Notes: generated by a model from the letters alone, not told the origin. A stretch of DNA of 64,000 nucleotides from an uncultured Marvinbryantia sp. (GCF_905201705.1 NZ_CAJKOX010000009.1:49790-113789); one strand, 5' to 3'. Counted from the first letter of the stretch, positions 44,769 to 54,456 are shown. Numbers and translations: made by a program.

Positions 44769-46457
44769 TCAGACTAAGTAAATATATCCTCGCAGACTTC
44801 TTCCGCCCGCCCAATTGTAAATACTCTGATACTTGAAGACGACATTTGATTTTGCCGTGTTCGGCATTGTGGTAGACTCTGTATAACCAGACTCTGATAC
44901 ATACGGAACACCGTTGATGATATTTTCTACCACCGCAATATGGGCATCTCCGGTTGACCCGTAATTGAAGATTGCCAGCGCGCCAATTTTCGGAGTAGTG
45001 CCATACTCAAATACGCCCTTTGCAACATTCTGATTGTAAATACCTACCGGATCTAGTCCGAAAATAGCCTGTACCTTCGCAATATTTCCGCCGGCCTTCG
45101 CCACAATCTCCATTGCGCGCCCGCATGCATACCAGGTACAGTTACCGAGTACATAAGTTTTTCCGTAATACGGCTTGCCCGTCGGTGCAAGACTGTTATA
45201 CTTATAATAAATATTGTAGGTTGCATTATAATAGTACTTATTGGTTGCTGCCGGTCTGCCGGTCCGCGGCGTAAAGTTCGCCGGTATCGTCACCGCTCCG
45301 GTCGTATTTAAGTAATCTCCGGTATTGGTGTTAGTATTGCCGTTGCCCCCCGTCGAACCCGGAGTTGTATTGATCGCCGACTTCACGGTAACCGTACGAT
45401 AGATCAGTGTGGCACTCTTTCCTGTAGCATCCGTCGCTGTCAGCTTGTACCTATAAGTACCTGCCGCCAGCCTGTTGAACAGCATCGCGTCATCCAGCTT
45501 GCTGTTCGCCACATTATAGGATGTGGTATTTGGAATTACCGTCTGTGTGTATACGATCTTATTGCTGCTGTTTATGATTGCAGCTGTAACACTGGTAAGC
45601 TTGTACGTTGAAGTAATTCTGCCGCCGATCGCATAAGATTTTCCCTGTGTAAGCGTAATATTAGCTGCCGGAACCGGATTTGTCACTTTGATCGTGCCCG
45701 TATTTGTATTTGTGTTCGTATTCGTATTTGCAGCCTTCACCGTAACGGTACGATAGATCAGCGTGGCACTTGTCCCCTGATTGTCCACTGCCGTAAGCTT
45801 GTACTTATAGGTGCCCGCCGCCAGCTTATTAAACAGCATCGCACTATCCAGCACGCTGTTTGCCACATTATAAGATGTCTTATTCGGTTTTACCGACTTG
45901 GTATAAACAGTTTTGCTGCTGCTGTTTATAATAGACGCAGTGACCTTCGAAAGCTTATATGTAGACTGCACCGTTCCGCCAATGGAATATCCGGCGCCCT
46001 TATTTATCGTAACATTTCCCGCAGGCTTCGGGTTTACCACCTTAATCTTTCCGGTTCCTGTGACTGTAAATTTCTTATTCACTACAATCGTTTTTCCGCT
46101 GGAAACCTCACAGCGTACTTTCAGATAATAAGAACCGACACTCAGCTTATTAAACTGGATATGCGGATCTGCCACCGCCAAATTAAAGGTTTTGCTCTTC
46201 GGTTTTCCAACATAGCGCTGATAACATTTTTTTCCGGCGAGATCATAGACCGTCACGCGGACTTCTTTGATTGTCTTATTACATTTAATCGTTCCCTTTA
46301 AGCTGAAATACCCGCCCTTTTTGATCGTAGTCGGCGTTTTAACACCGCTAAGCGTATACATTGTTTTTGTAGTAGCCGCCTTTGCCGATACCGGAAGCGC
46401 AAGCATTAATATCAGCATTCCAAATAAGATCCACAGCCATTTTCTTTTTTTCTGCAT
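44769..46457 (-). CDS. Secreted CHAP-domain cell-wall hydrolase with beta-sandwich repeats
   Basis: The 562-residue protein has a signal peptide (about 1-27, ending SAKA), three related immunoglobulin-like modules of about 90 residues (each with KLxxGxYxYKL and TVTVK endings), a linker of alternating Asn and Thr, and a C-terminal CHAP domain with catalytic Cys about 440 (GNCTWYACG) and His about 506 (GDAHIAVVE). CHAP enzymes cut peptidoglycan peptides. The Asn/Thr-rich composition suggests a surface protein. It has its own promoter and terminator. Confidence 0.87.
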   Translation of the reverse strand: MQKKRKWLWILFGMLILMLALPVSAKAATTKTMYTLSGVKTPTTIKKGGYFSLKGTIKCNKTIKEVRVTVYDLAGKKCYQRYVGKPKSKTFNLAVADPHIQFNKLSVGSYYLKVRCEVSSGKTIVVNKKFTVTGTGKIKVVNPKPAGNVTINKGAGYSIGGTVQSTYKLSKVTASIINSSSKTVYTKSVKPNKTSYNVANSVLDSAMLFNKLAAGTYKYKLTAVDNQGTSATLIYRTVTVKAANTNTNTNTNTGTIKVTNPVPAANITLTQGKSYAIGGRITSTYKLTSVTAAIINSSNKIVYTQTVIPNTTSYNVANSKLDDAMLFNRLAAGTYRYKLTATDATGKSATLIYRTVTVKSAINTTPGSTGGNGNTNTNTGDYLNTTGAVTIPANFTPRTGRPAATNKYYYNATYNIYYKYNSLAPTGKPYYGKTYVLGNCTWYACGRAMEIVAKAGGNIAKVQAIFGLDPVGIYNQNVAKGVFEYGTTPKIGALAIFNYGSTGDAHIAVVENIINGVPYVSESGYTESTTMPNTAKSNVVFKYQSIYNWAGGRSLRGYIYLV

Positions 46458-46543
46458 AACTCCTCCCCTTTTCCTATATGTAGTGATGCCACAGCCACGT
46501 CTGTCTATATTTTGTTAAATCTTTTTTACGTTTTGCAGTTTCC

Positions 46544-46572
46544 AGTATACTATATTTTTCCTGTGTTTGCAA
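46544..46572 (-). promoter_or_regulatory. Promoter of the CHAP protein gene
   Basis: TTGCAA (46567-46572), 17 bases, TATACT (46544-46549) on the minus strand. Confidence 0.65.
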
Positions 46573-46643
46573 TAACTTTTCCCACTTTTTTAACATTTTT
46601 GTAACGACTAAAACGAAAGGTTGTATTTCCCGTGAGCATCCTC

Positions 46644-47015
46644 CTACCAGGCATACGCGTCCGTATCCTCTCCGGCCCCCTGCACCGTGATAATCAGCTC
46701 GTGCGGCAGGCAGGCGATAACCTCCCCGGTGCGGCTGATTTTTCCTTCATGGACGCAGATTTTGTCGGCACAGTCCGCCTCTGTCACAGAGACAGCGCCG
46801 TCCTCCACCACAATGCGGTTGTATCCCTGCTCGCTGTCGCCGAGCAAAAGCTCAGTATTTTTAGAGAGGGGCAGCCGCGCCTCCTCCATCCCGTGGGATT
46901 GGATGACCGCATAGCTGCCCTCTTTTTTCAGTAAGGTCTCCTGCACCAGAAGTCCCGCGAACGCCACAAAAATGACCAGCGCCGCAAAAATGATCGTATT
47001 TCTTTTTTTATGCAT
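46644..47015 (-). CDS. NusG-domain-II membrane protein linked to Rnf
   Basis: The 123-residue protein has an N-terminal membrane helix (about 7-25) and a NusG domain II with conserved Cys in DCADKICVHEG and VIACLPHELII. This family travels with rnf/apbE genes in clostridia. Role unknown; electron transfer or assembly at the outer face is inferred. 23 bases after apbE. Confidence 0.82.
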   Translation of the reverse strand: MHKKRNTIIFAALVIFVAFAGLLVQETLLKKEGSYAVIQSHGMEEARLPLSKNTELLLGDSEQGYNRIVVEDGAVSVTEADCADKICVHEGKISRTGEVIACLPHELIITVQGAGEDTDAYAW

Positions 47016-47038
47016 CGATTTCCTCTCATACCCACAAA

Positions 47039-48028
47039 TTATTCCCGCAGCGCCTCATCCGTATACCGAACCTCGCCGTCTTTTAAGATAAAGATCGCCT
47101 CTGCGCCGTCCGTCCGGCGGATCAGCTCCTCCGCCTGCTCCGATCCGAGCGCCAGACAGGTCGTGCTGAGCGCATCCCCCGTCAGCGAGGAGTCGCAGAT
47201 GATAGAGACGCCCTCGATGTCGCTCTCCGCCGGATAGCCGGTATCGGGATCAAGAATATGATGGTAGATCTTTCCATCCTGCTCAAAGTAACGCTCGTAA
47301 ATTCCGGAGGATACCACGGTCTGATCCTCCACCTTCACGATCGACGCTGTCTCGCTGTAGCTCCCAAACGGCTTCTGAATGCCAATATTCCACTTGCTGC
47401 CATCCGGCTTGCTGCCGATCGCCAGCACATTTCCGCCAAGATTGATAAGCCCGCTGGCGACGCCCTCACCCGTCAGATATTCCTTGATCGCATCCGCCGC
47501 ATAGCCCTTCACCAGCGCTCCCAGGTCGATCATGATGTCCGGACTGTCAAAAATCAGCGTGTTTCCGTCCACATGCACCCCTCCGGCATTCACCTGCGCC
47601 GCTGCCTGCGCGATCTGCTCTGCCTCTGGCACTGCCGCATCCTCGCTTTTAAAATCCCAGAGATCCGAGAGCGGAGCGATCGTGATATCAAATTTTCCGC
47701 CGGATTTTTCGTAATAATCCAGTCCGACAGAAACCAGCTCTGCGATGCCCTCCGACACCTCTACGACATCCTCTGTTCGGTGGTTCACCGCATACAGCTC
47801 GCTCTCGCTGTCTGTCCGGCTGAAAACGCGCTCAAACTGCGCGCACATATCCATGCAGTGCTGCATCAGCTCCTCACCATTTTCACCGGCATAAAAGCTG
47901 ATCGTGATCACTGTGTCGAAATAAAGCATTGTCTGCTCAAATTCTTTCGGTTCCGGCTGCGCGCCGCACCCCGCAAGGAGGCACAGCGCGCCTGCCAGAA
48001 CCGCTGTAAATCGTTTCTTATATCTCAT
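47039..48028 (-). CDS. apbE: FAD:protein FMN transferase
   Basis: The 329-residue lipoprotein (signal ending LCLLAGC) attaches FMN to Thr of SGAT-type motifs. It shows DIMIDLGALVKGYAAD, INLGGNVLAIG and the metal site HHILDPDTGYPA. Its substrates are probably the two SGAT sites of the RnfD-RnfG fusion in the same cluster. Confidence 0.92.
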   Translation of the reverse strand: MRYKKRFTAVLAGALCLLAGCGAQPEPKEFEQTMLYFDTVITISFYAGENGEELMQHCMDMCAQFERVFSRTDSESELYAVNHRTEDVVEVSEGIAELVSVGLDYYEKSGGKFDITIAPLSDLWDFKSEDAAVPEAEQIAQAAAQVNAGGVHVDGNTLIFDSPDIMIDLGALVKGYAADAIKEYLTGEGVASGLINLGGNVLAIGSKPDGSKWNIGIQKPFGSYSETASIVKVEDQTVVSSGIYERYFEQDGKIYHHILDPDTGYPAESDIEGVSIICDSSLTGDALSTTCLALGSEQAEELIRRTDGAEAIFILKDGEVRYTDEALRE

Positions 48029-48093
48029 ATTTTAAATTCTCATACTAAGCTGCATCTGTGAAATCTTCCGATTCAGTTTCCGTTTCTTTGTTG

Positions 48094-48897
48094 TTACTCT
48101 CCTCTCTTACGGATAATCTTAGAGGGACACTTCTCGGCACATTTTCCGCATGCCTGACATTTTTCCTGATCGATGACCGCAACGTTGCCATTCATAGTGA
48201 TCGCGCCGAACTCACACTGCTTCGTGCAGAGGCTGCATCCGATACATCCTGCCGAGCACGCCTCTTTAACCGCCTTGCCCTTATCCTGAGAATTGCACCG
48301 CACAACGTACTTCGCATCCGCCGGGATCATCACGATCAGACCGTTCGGGCAGGTCGCCGCGCATTTTCCACAGCCTACGCACTTTGAACTGTCCACCACG
48401 GCAATGCCGTTTACCACATGGATCGCGTCAAACTTACAGACCGTCACGCAGGAGCCAAAGCCCTTACAGCCCTTCACGCAGTGCTTTGCTCCCCGTCCCG
48501 GAACCACAGCTGCCGCACGGCAGTCCTTAATTCCAACGTAATTACATTTATCCAGCGCCGTGTCGCAGTCGCCGGAGCAGCGCACAAACGCTACCCTGCG
48601 CTTCACATCGGAAGCCTCCTCGCCGAGCAGTGCGCTGATCTTTGCAGCAACCGGAGCGCCGCCCACCGGACAGCCGTTCGCCGGCGCCTCACCCTTTGCA
48701 ATTGCTGCCGCCAGACCGTCGCAGCCCGGAAATCCGCAGCCGCCGCAGTTGTTTCCCGGCAGCTCCGCCCGGATAGCGACCTCTTTTTCATCCACTTCCA
48801 CTTTAAACTTTTCTCCGGCAGTTACCAGAAGGAAACCTACAAGGATACCCACCGCTCCGACAACCAGTGCCGCCAGAAGAATCGCTGTTATACTCAT
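48094..48897 (-). CDS. rnfB: Rnf complex subunit B
   Basis: The 267-residue iron-sulfur protein has an N-terminal membrane anchor, the CGGCGFPGC cluster motif and several 4Fe-4S motifs (CVGCGKCAATC, CIGCSLCTKQC, CQACGKCAEKC). It accepts electrons from ferredoxin in the ion-translocating ferredoxin:NAD oxidoreductase. Confidence 0.94.
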   Translation of the reverse strand: MSITAILLAALVVGAVGILVGFLLVTAGEKFKVEVDEKEVAIRAELPGNNCGGCGFPGCDGLAAAIAKGEAPANGCPVGGAPVAAKISALLGEEASDVKRRVAFVRCSGDCDTALDKCNYVGIKDCRAAAVVPGRGAKHCVKGCKGFGSCVTVCKFDAIHVVNGIAVVDSSKCVGCGKCAATCPNGLIVMIPADAKYVVRCNSQDKGKAVKEACSAGCIGCSLCTKQCEFGAITMNGNVAVIDQEKCQACGKCAEKCPSKIIRKRGE

Positions 48898-48909
48898 ACC
48901 TTTTCCTCC

Positions 48910-49485
48910 TTAGATCAGCCCGGAAAACCCGTTGAAGGCGATCGCCATCAGCGCTGCGGTGAACAGCACGATCGGCATTCCCTTTAACGGTCCGATAATG
49001 TTATTATTTTCCATTCTCTCACGAATACCCGCCATAATAACGATTGCGATCGTGAAACCGACAGACGTGCCGATCCCGTTTACCACGCTGTGCGCAAAAT
49101 CATATTCCTTCTGCACGTTCGTCAGCGCCACGCCGAGTACCGCACAGTTTGTCGTGATCAGCGGAAGGTACACGCCGAGCGCCTGGTAAAGCGCCGGGCT
49201 TGATTTTTTCAGGAACATCTCTACAAACTGCACCAGTCCCGCGATGACCAGAATGAACACGATTGTCTGCAGAAACTGCAGATCCAGCGGCGTCAGCACA
49301 AAATCATAGATCAGACTCGCCACTGCAGACGCGATGGTGATGACAAAGATAACCGCCACACCCATACTCGCCGCCGTCTTTACCTGCTTCGACACGCCAA
49401 GGAACGGGCACAGACCGTAAAACTGGCTGAGCACCACGTTATTTACCAGAGCCGCGCCGACCAATAATAAAACCATTTCTGACAT
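48910..49485 (-). CDS. rnfA: Rnf complex subunit A
   Basis: The 191-residue, six-helix membrane subunit has NNVVLSQFYGLCPFLGVSK and a second half with TNCAVLGVAL, the inverted-repeat pair that holds a membrane [2Fe-2S] cluster with RnfE. Confidence 0.93.
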   Translation of the reverse strand: MSEMVLLLVGAALVNNVVLSQFYGLCPFLGVSKQVKTAASMGVAVIFVITIASAVASLIYDFVLTPLDLQFLQTIVFILVIAGLVQFVEMFLKKSSPALYQALGVYLPLITTNCAVLGVALTNVQKEYDFAHSVVNGIGTSVGFTIAIVIMAGIRERMENNNIIGPLKGMPIVLFTAALMAIAFNGFSGLI

Positions 49486-49488
49486 ACT

Positions 49489-50187
49489 CTACACCCCCTG
49501 GCTTTCCGCTTTCTGCTCTTCTTTTCTGTCTGAGCAGGCAGCCTTTCCGCAGCTGCAGCAGTCGCCCGCGCAGCCCTCCACCTTCTTGTTGCCGTTGTTC
49601 TGGATATTTAAGCCGTTCAGCACCGCGATCAGCGCGCCAAGCACGATAAACGCACCAGGAGCGGAGACGAAGATCGCTACCGGCTGATAACCCGAAGGCA
49701 TGATATGCATTCCAAAGAATGTACCTGCGCCGATCAATTCACGGAAGATGCCGATCAGCGTCAGCGCGATCGTAAAGCCAAGTCCCATGCCGAGACCGTC
49801 GCACGCTGCCAGAAGCGGCGTCGATTTGGAAGCATACGCCTCCGCGCGCCCCAGGATGATGCAGTTTACCACGATCAGCGGAATGTAAAGCCCAAGCGCG
49901 CTGTACAGCGACGGAATATACGCCTTCAGCACCAGCTCCACCACCGTTACCAGCGACGCGATCACGACAATGTACCCCGGAATACGCACCTGATCCGGAA
50001 TGACGTTTCTCAGAAGAGAAATGATCATATTCGACAGGATCAGAACCGCCATCGTAGAAAGACCCATACCGATGCCGTTGATCGCCGACGTCGTAACCGC
50101 CAGCGTCGGACACATACCGAGCACCAGGATAAAGGTCGGGTTTTCTTTAATAATACCATTTAATATACGCTCTTTGTATTGATTCAT
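49489..50187 (-). CDS. rnfE: Rnf complex subunit E
   Basis: The 232-residue membrane subunit is paralogous to RnfA (LGMCPTLAVTTSAING; VVNCIILGRAEAYASK). It ends in a Cys-rich cytoplasmic tail (CAGDCCSCGKAAC), which could bind metal or a cluster and is not part of the core family. Start MNQYKERILNG after GGGGGTG. Confidence 0.92.
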   Translation of the reverse strand: MNQYKERILNGIIKENPTFILVLGMCPTLAVTTSAINGIGMGLSTMAVLILSNMIISLLRNVIPDQVRIPGYIVVIASLVTVVELVLKAYIPSLYSALGLYIPLIVVNCIILGRAEAYASKSTPLLAACDGLGMGLGFTIALTLIGIFRELIGAGTFFGMHIMPSGYQPVAIFVSAPGAFIVLGALIAVLNGLNIQNNGNKKVEGCAGDCCSCGKAACSDRKEEQKAESQGV

Positions 50188-50200
50188 TCCCCACACCCCC

Positions 50201-51760
50201 TTACTGCGCCGCACTGTTTACAAGATACAGTGCAGCATTTACGGCATTTGTCACGGCCTTCGAGGTGATCGTCGCGCCGCTGAGCGCCTGGATCTGCGTA
50301 TCGGACGTTGCCGCGTCCTTCGTCAGCTCAAACTGTTCTGCCGCATCGCCGACAAACTGATTGCGGAAGTCCTCCTCCGTCGCGCGCATACCAAGGCCTG
50401 CCGTCTCATTGATCGTTAAGAATTCCATACCGGTGACGGTTCCTTCGTTATCCAGGCCAAGGCTGATGGTGATATCTCCGCCAAAGCCCTCCTTGCTGGT
50501 AACGTTGACCACGCAGCCGATCTTATTTCCGCTTCCGTCCAGCGCAGCATAAACGCTGTCATAAGAAACGCTGCCGAACTGTCCGTCCGCCACGGTGCCG
50601 TCCTCCGCCGTCAAAGCAGCGACAGCCGCCTCCAGCGTCTCATCCATATCAAAGCTCTCCGCATCCGGACATACCGCCGCATAAGCCTCCGCCTGCGCCG
50701 CAAGCTCCGCCTTCTCGATCGGTCCCTTCGTGAGCTGATAGATGCCGCCAAGCGCCAGACCTGCTACCAGCGTGATGCCGCACAGCGTAAGCGCGGATTT
50801 ATATGTAGCGAGCGAGAAGCCCTTCTTGCCCTCCAGAGCGCCGTTTGCGTAACCAAATGCCGTCGGCATCGTCACTTTCTCGATCAGCGGAACCAGAAGG
50901 TTGCAGATAATGATCGCATAGGAAACGCCCTCCGGCAGCGCGCCAAAGGTACGCAGAATTCCGGTCAGCACACCGAGCAGGATACCAAATACGATCTTTC
51001 CCTTTTTGGTGATCGGGCTTGTCACATAGTCGGTCGCCATGAAGAATGCACCGAGCATCAGACCGCCGCTGCAGAGCTGCGCGAGCACAAAGCCGATGCC
51101 GCTGCCAGAGCCGAAGATCAGCTCAAAAACCGCAAAGGATACCAGATAGCATACCGGGATCTCCCAGGTAATGATCTTTTTCACCAGCAGATAAATACCG
51201 CCGATCAGAATTGCCAGCGTGGAAACCTCACCGATGCAGCCGCCGGTAAAGCCCAGGAAAAGCTGCGCCAGATCCACCTGCTCCCCTGCTGCGAGCGAAG
51301 CCAGCGGGGTCGCCCCGGAAACACCATCCACCGCGTAATCGCTCATGATCCCCGTAAAGGAAATGAGCAGGAAGCAGCGCGCACCGAGCGCCGGGTTCAT
51401 AAAGTTCTGTCCGATGCCGCCGAAAAACTGCTTAACAAAAATGACGGCAAAAATACTTCCAAGCGCCGGGATCCACAGGGGAACCGTCGGCGGAAGATTC
51501 ATTCCGAGCAAAAGACCGGTCACAAGCGCGCTCCCGTCCAGGACAGTCACTTTCTGATGCGCGAGCTTCTGAAACACATATTCTGAAAGCAGCGCAAATA
51601 CGATAGACACTGCCATTACCGCCAGGGAGTAAAGTCCGAAGCGGTAAACACCGAATGCCGCAGCAGGAAGCAGGGCAAGTGCGACATCATACATAATACT
51701 TTTGGTGGAATCATCTCCCCTTACATGGGGCGACGATGACACATTTAAAAAGCCGTTCAC
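50201..51760 (-). CDS. Fused Rnf subunits D and G
   Basis: The 519-residue protein joins RnfD (about 1-310; membrane helices and the flavinylation site DGVSGATPLASL) to RnfG (about 325-519; a membrane helix, then an extracytoplasmic FMN-binding domain with LSGATITSKAV). They are usually separate genes. No stop or restart is visible at the junction near GYANGALEGKKGF. The start is GTG at 51760 with AGGAGGG upstream. Both FMN-Thr sites are intact, so the fusion should work. Confidence 0.88.
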   Translation of the reverse strand: MNGFLNVSSSPHVRGDDSTKSIMYDVALALLPAAAFGVYRFGLYSLAVMAVSIVFALLSEYVFQKLAHQKVTVLDGSALVTGLLLGMNLPPTVPLWIPALGSIFAVIFVKQFFGGIGQNFMNPALGARCFLLISFTGIMSDYAVDGVSGATPLASLAAGEQVDLAQLFLGFTGGCIGEVSTLAILIGGIYLLVKKIITWEIPVCYLVSFAVFELIFGSGSGIGFVLAQLCSGGLMLGAFFMATDYVTSPITKKGKIVFGILLGVLTGILRTFGALPEGVSYAIIICNLLVPLIEKVTMPTAFGYANGALEGKKGFSLATYKSALTLCGITLVAGLALGGIYQLTKGPIEKAELAAQAEAYAAVCPDAESFDMDETLEAAVAALTAEDGTVADGQFGSVSYDSVYAALDGSGNKIGCVVNVTSKEGFGGDITISLGLDNEGTVTGMEFLTINETAGLGMRATEEDFRNQFVGDAAEQFELTKDAATSDTQIQALSGATITSKAVTNAVNAALYLVNSAAQ

Positions 51761-51771
51761 AACAATCCCTC

Positions 51772-53097
51772 CTATCCTTTCTTTCTTCTCTCCGCCATCA
51801 CTGCCTGGCGCATCTGACGGAATGCCTGTGTCAGCGGTCTTCTTGCCGGACAGGCAAACGTACAGCTTCCGCATTCGCAGCACTCCATGCCGTTTAGCGC
51901 AGTGAACGCCGCCGTATCATATTTCTGCGCCGCCTCGATCAGCTTCTGCGGAACAATGTTCGACGGACACACCTGCACGCAGCGTCCGCAGCGGATACAT
52001 GCCGTCTCCTCGAAGCGCTCCACATCATCCTGCATCAGACAGGTGAGCGCAGAGGAGGTCTTGACGATCGGCACATCCAGCGACGGGATCGACATTCCCA
52101 TCATCGGACCGCCGGCAATCACCTTTTTCACGCCCTCCTTCAGCCCGCCGGAAGCCTCCGCAAGCTCCGCAAAGCAGGTGCCGATCTTGACATTATAGTT
52201 TTTCGGCTCATTGATGCCGGTTCCTGTTACAGTAACAATTCTGCGCATCAGCGGCGTTTTTTCGCACACTGCCATATGAATCGCGATCACCGTATCCACA
52301 TTATCCACGATACAGCCGGCATCCGCCGGAAGCTTTGTAGAATTAATTTTTCTTCCGGTCACCGCATAGATCAGATTTCGCTCTGCGCCCTGCGGATACT
52401 TCGTTTTCAGCGGAACCACCTCGATCCGCGGCTCATTTTTCACAAGCTCCTGCAGATTGTGGATGCCCGTCGGCTTATTTGCCTCGACAGCGATCACGCC
52501 CTTCGCATTATCAAAAAGCTGCAGCATCACCTTGAGCCCGCTGACGATCTGCTCCGGATTTTCAATCATCATGCGGTAATCGCTCGTCAGATACGGCTCG
52601 CACTCCGCGCCGTTCACAATGATGTGGTCGATCGCGTCCGGATTCTTCGGCATCAGCTTTACGTGCGTCGGAAATCCGGCACCGCCAAGCCCGACGATGC
52701 CCGCCTCTTTCACAGCGTCCAGGATCTCCTGCTTTGACATCTTCGTATAATCGCGGTACTGCCCAAGTCCCTCAATCGGCGTATAATTGCCGTCGTTCTC
52801 GATTACGATCGCATCCACTTTCGCACCGGAAACCGTGATGCGCGGCTCGATCGCCTTCACCGTACCGGAAACGGAGCTGACAATGTTTGCGGACACAAAT
52901 CCGCCGGCTTCTGCGATGAGCTGCCCCATCAAAACCGTGTCTTTTTTCCTGACTACCGGCTTTGCAGGCGCCCCGATATGCTGCGAAAGCGGAAATACCA
53001 GCTCGCCCTTGGGCAGATACGTCTGAACCGGTTTGTCTTTTGTAAACCGTTTTCCGTCATCCGGATGGACTCCTCCCTTAAAAGTAGCTAATTTCAT
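51772..53097 (-). CDS. rnfC: Rnf complex subunit C
   Basis: The 441-residue peripheral subunit has the N-terminal RnfC barrel (FKGGVHPDDGK), the NADH/FMN site GIVGLGGAGFPTHVKL and two 4Fe-4S motifs (CIRCGRCVQVCP, CCECGSCTFACP). It is the NAD-reducing entry of the complex and the first gene of rnfC-DG-E-A-B-apbE-NusG-II. Start MKLATFKGG after AAAGGAG. Confidence 0.93.
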   Translation of the reverse strand: MKLATFKGGVHPDDGKRFTKDKPVQTYLPKGELVFPLSQHIGAPAKPVVRKKDTVLMGQLIAEAGGFVSANIVSSVSGTVKAIEPRITVSGAKVDAIVIENDGNYTPIEGLGQYRDYTKMSKQEILDAVKEAGIVGLGGAGFPTHVKLMPKNPDAIDHIIVNGAECEPYLTSDYRMMIENPEQIVSGLKVMLQLFDNAKGVIAVEANKPTGIHNLQELVKNEPRIEVVPLKTKYPQGAERNLIYAVTGRKINSTKLPADAGCIVDNVDTVIAIHMAVCEKTPLMRRIVTVTGTGINEPKNYNVKIGTCFAELAEASGGLKEGVKKVIAGGPMMGMSIPSLDVPIVKTSSALTCLMQDDVERFEETACIRCGRCVQVCPSNIVPQKLIEAAQKYDTAAFTALNGMECCECGSCTFACPARRPLTQAFRQMRQAVMAERRKKG

Positions 53098-53139
53098 ACT
53101 CTCTTCTCCTTTTTCTAAAGTACATGTCATTATGTATAT

Positions 53140-53168
53140 ATAGTAATCTTTTTAAAGGCATTTTTCAA
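53140..53168 (-). promoter_or_regulatory. Promoter of the rnf operon
   Basis: TTGAAA (53163-53168), 17 bases, TACTAT (53140-53145) on the minus strand, about 45 bases before rnfC. Confidence 0.6.
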
Positions 53169-53201
53169 CAAGAAACTTTTATGTTTCTTTCAAAAAACAC
53201 A

Positions 53202-53231
53202 AAAATCCCCCTGTATCCGGAGGATTTTTTG
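53202..53231 (-). terminator. Terminator after the Gx transporter gene
   Basis: AAATCCTCC pairs with GGGGGATTT and ends in a T-run on the minus strand. It separates this gene from the rnf operon promoter. Confidence 0.65.
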
Positions 53232-53239
53232 TTAATTTT

Positions 53240-53761
53240 TTACCAAACTTTCCGGGGAAGCCGCTTCAGGACCTGCACGCCCAGCAGACCGATAAAGGCC
53301 CCCATGACCGTTCCTGCCAGAAGCAGCACAGGCAGATATGCGAATACCGCCGCATTTTCCAGCACAAGCGCCGCAACGATCAGCTGTCCGATGTTGTGAA
53401 AAATCCCGCCAGCAATACTGACGCCTGTTCTGCCAAACCACTCCTTCTTTTTGCAGAGCCACATTACCAGAAAGCTCAGGGTTCCGCCCGCGAAGCTATA
53501 AAGCATCGCAAACTCATTTCCAAATGTCATGCCGACCAGCAGGATACGCACCATAGAAATTACAAAGGCATCTGCCGGGCGCATCATGTACAGCGCCGCA
53601 AAAACTACCAGATTCGCAAGTCCCGGCTTCACACCCGGGACCCCCATCGGGATGGGGATCAATGTCTCAATATAACTGAAAATCATGGCAAGCGCCACCA
53701 GCACGCCGTACATCGCCGCGCGCTCCGCTGTCGTCTGTTTTCGCTGTCCGTCCTTCTTCAT
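53240..53761 (-). CDS. Gx transporter family membrane protein
   Basis: The 173-residue protein has about five membrane helices and the pattern PMGVPGVKPGLANLVVFAAL. The family (once called heptaprenyl diphosphate synthase component I) resembles ECF S components and often sits by rnf/NusG-II/apbE genes. Start at the ATG with GGAAGGGA upstream (MKKDGQRKQ). Substrate unknown; flavin or quinone precursor would fit the context but is a guess. Confidence 0.78.
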   Translation of the reverse strand: MKKDGQRKQTTAERAAMYGVLVALAMIFSYIETLIPIPMGVPGVKPGLANLVVFAALYMMRPADAFVISMVRILLVGMTFGNEFAMLYSFAGGTLSFLVMWLCKKKEWFGRTGVSIAGGIFHNIGQLIVAALVLENAAVFAYLPVLLLAGTVMGAFIGLLGVQVLKRLPRKVW

Positions 53762-53803
53762 TGCATCCCTTCCGTTTACTGTCATTTTGTCTTTTTTTGT
53801 CGC

Positions 53804-53833
53804 AAAAAGCCGAATCCCTGCGGAAACGGCTTT
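53804..53833 (-). terminator. Terminator-like hairpin in the leader of the Gx transporter gene
   Basis: Minus strand: AAAGCCG (53833-53827) pairs with CGGCTTT (53812-53806), followed by TT. A possible promoter, GTGACA/17/TATAGG, lies upstream at 53841-53869. The layout fits an attenuator, without a recognised sensor. Confidence 0.4.
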
Positions 53834-53908
53834 CCGATACCCTATAAATTTACCACAAAAGACTGTCACGGTAAAGCAAAACAATCTGGAATCAGTATAT
53901 TCCCGTGC

Positions 53909-54151
53909 TTACACGGAATCATGCTCAATTCCCCGAAAATCATCCGTGTCAAAAAACTCGATCAGCGTTATCCCAAATCCGTCACAAATCTTCATGAGCG
54001 TATAGACGCCCGGATTTTTCGTGCTTCCATCAATAATATGCATCAAAGTTGTGATCGGCACCGCTGATTTATACGCCAGCCAATAATACGACATATCCAG
54101 ATTCCAGCACAGCTCCTTGATTCTCTTCCCAATTAATCCCTCTTTTATCAT
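53909..54151 (-). CDS. Small XRE-type HTH regulator
   Basis: The 80-residue protein is nearly all helix-turn-helix (IGKRIKELCWNLDMSYYWLA to STKNPGVYTLMKICDGFGIT). It probably represses itself or neighbours. It marks the left end of the AT-richer segment. Start at MIKEGLIGKR. Confidence 0.75.
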   Translation of the reverse strand: MIKEGLIGKRIKELCWNLDMSYYWLAYKSAVPITTLMHIIDGSTKNPGVYTLMKICDGFGITLIEFFDTDDFRGIEHDSV

Positions 54152-54456
54152 CCCACATTTTTCCTCTAACCTTGTACTACAGTTTATTTTATCTCTTTTG
54201 ATTTGCAAACTACTTCCAAATATGGGCATAATTTCAATGATTTTCCAAATTAAGAAAAATGTGACTGCAATTATACGTTTCTGATTATATATACGAAGAA
54301 GAATGTCGGTTTGTGACGAAAAAACCACAACATTATGAAAAACCTTATTTTTCGTCTGCTTTGCTCTCTGTCTCCTCTATTTCCTTCCCTATCCTCTCTA
54401 AGTTTTGTTCTGACTCCATACATTTCTGGTATGAGTTGACGGCATTTTCCTGTTTT
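54152..54456. other. AT-rich gap, no gene seen
   Basis: About 300 bases between the XRE and TfoX-N genes. A minus-strand frame rich in Glu and Lys runs in from the tfoX end but has no ribosome site and overlaps that gene. No promoter of good quality was identified. Confidence 0.4.
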
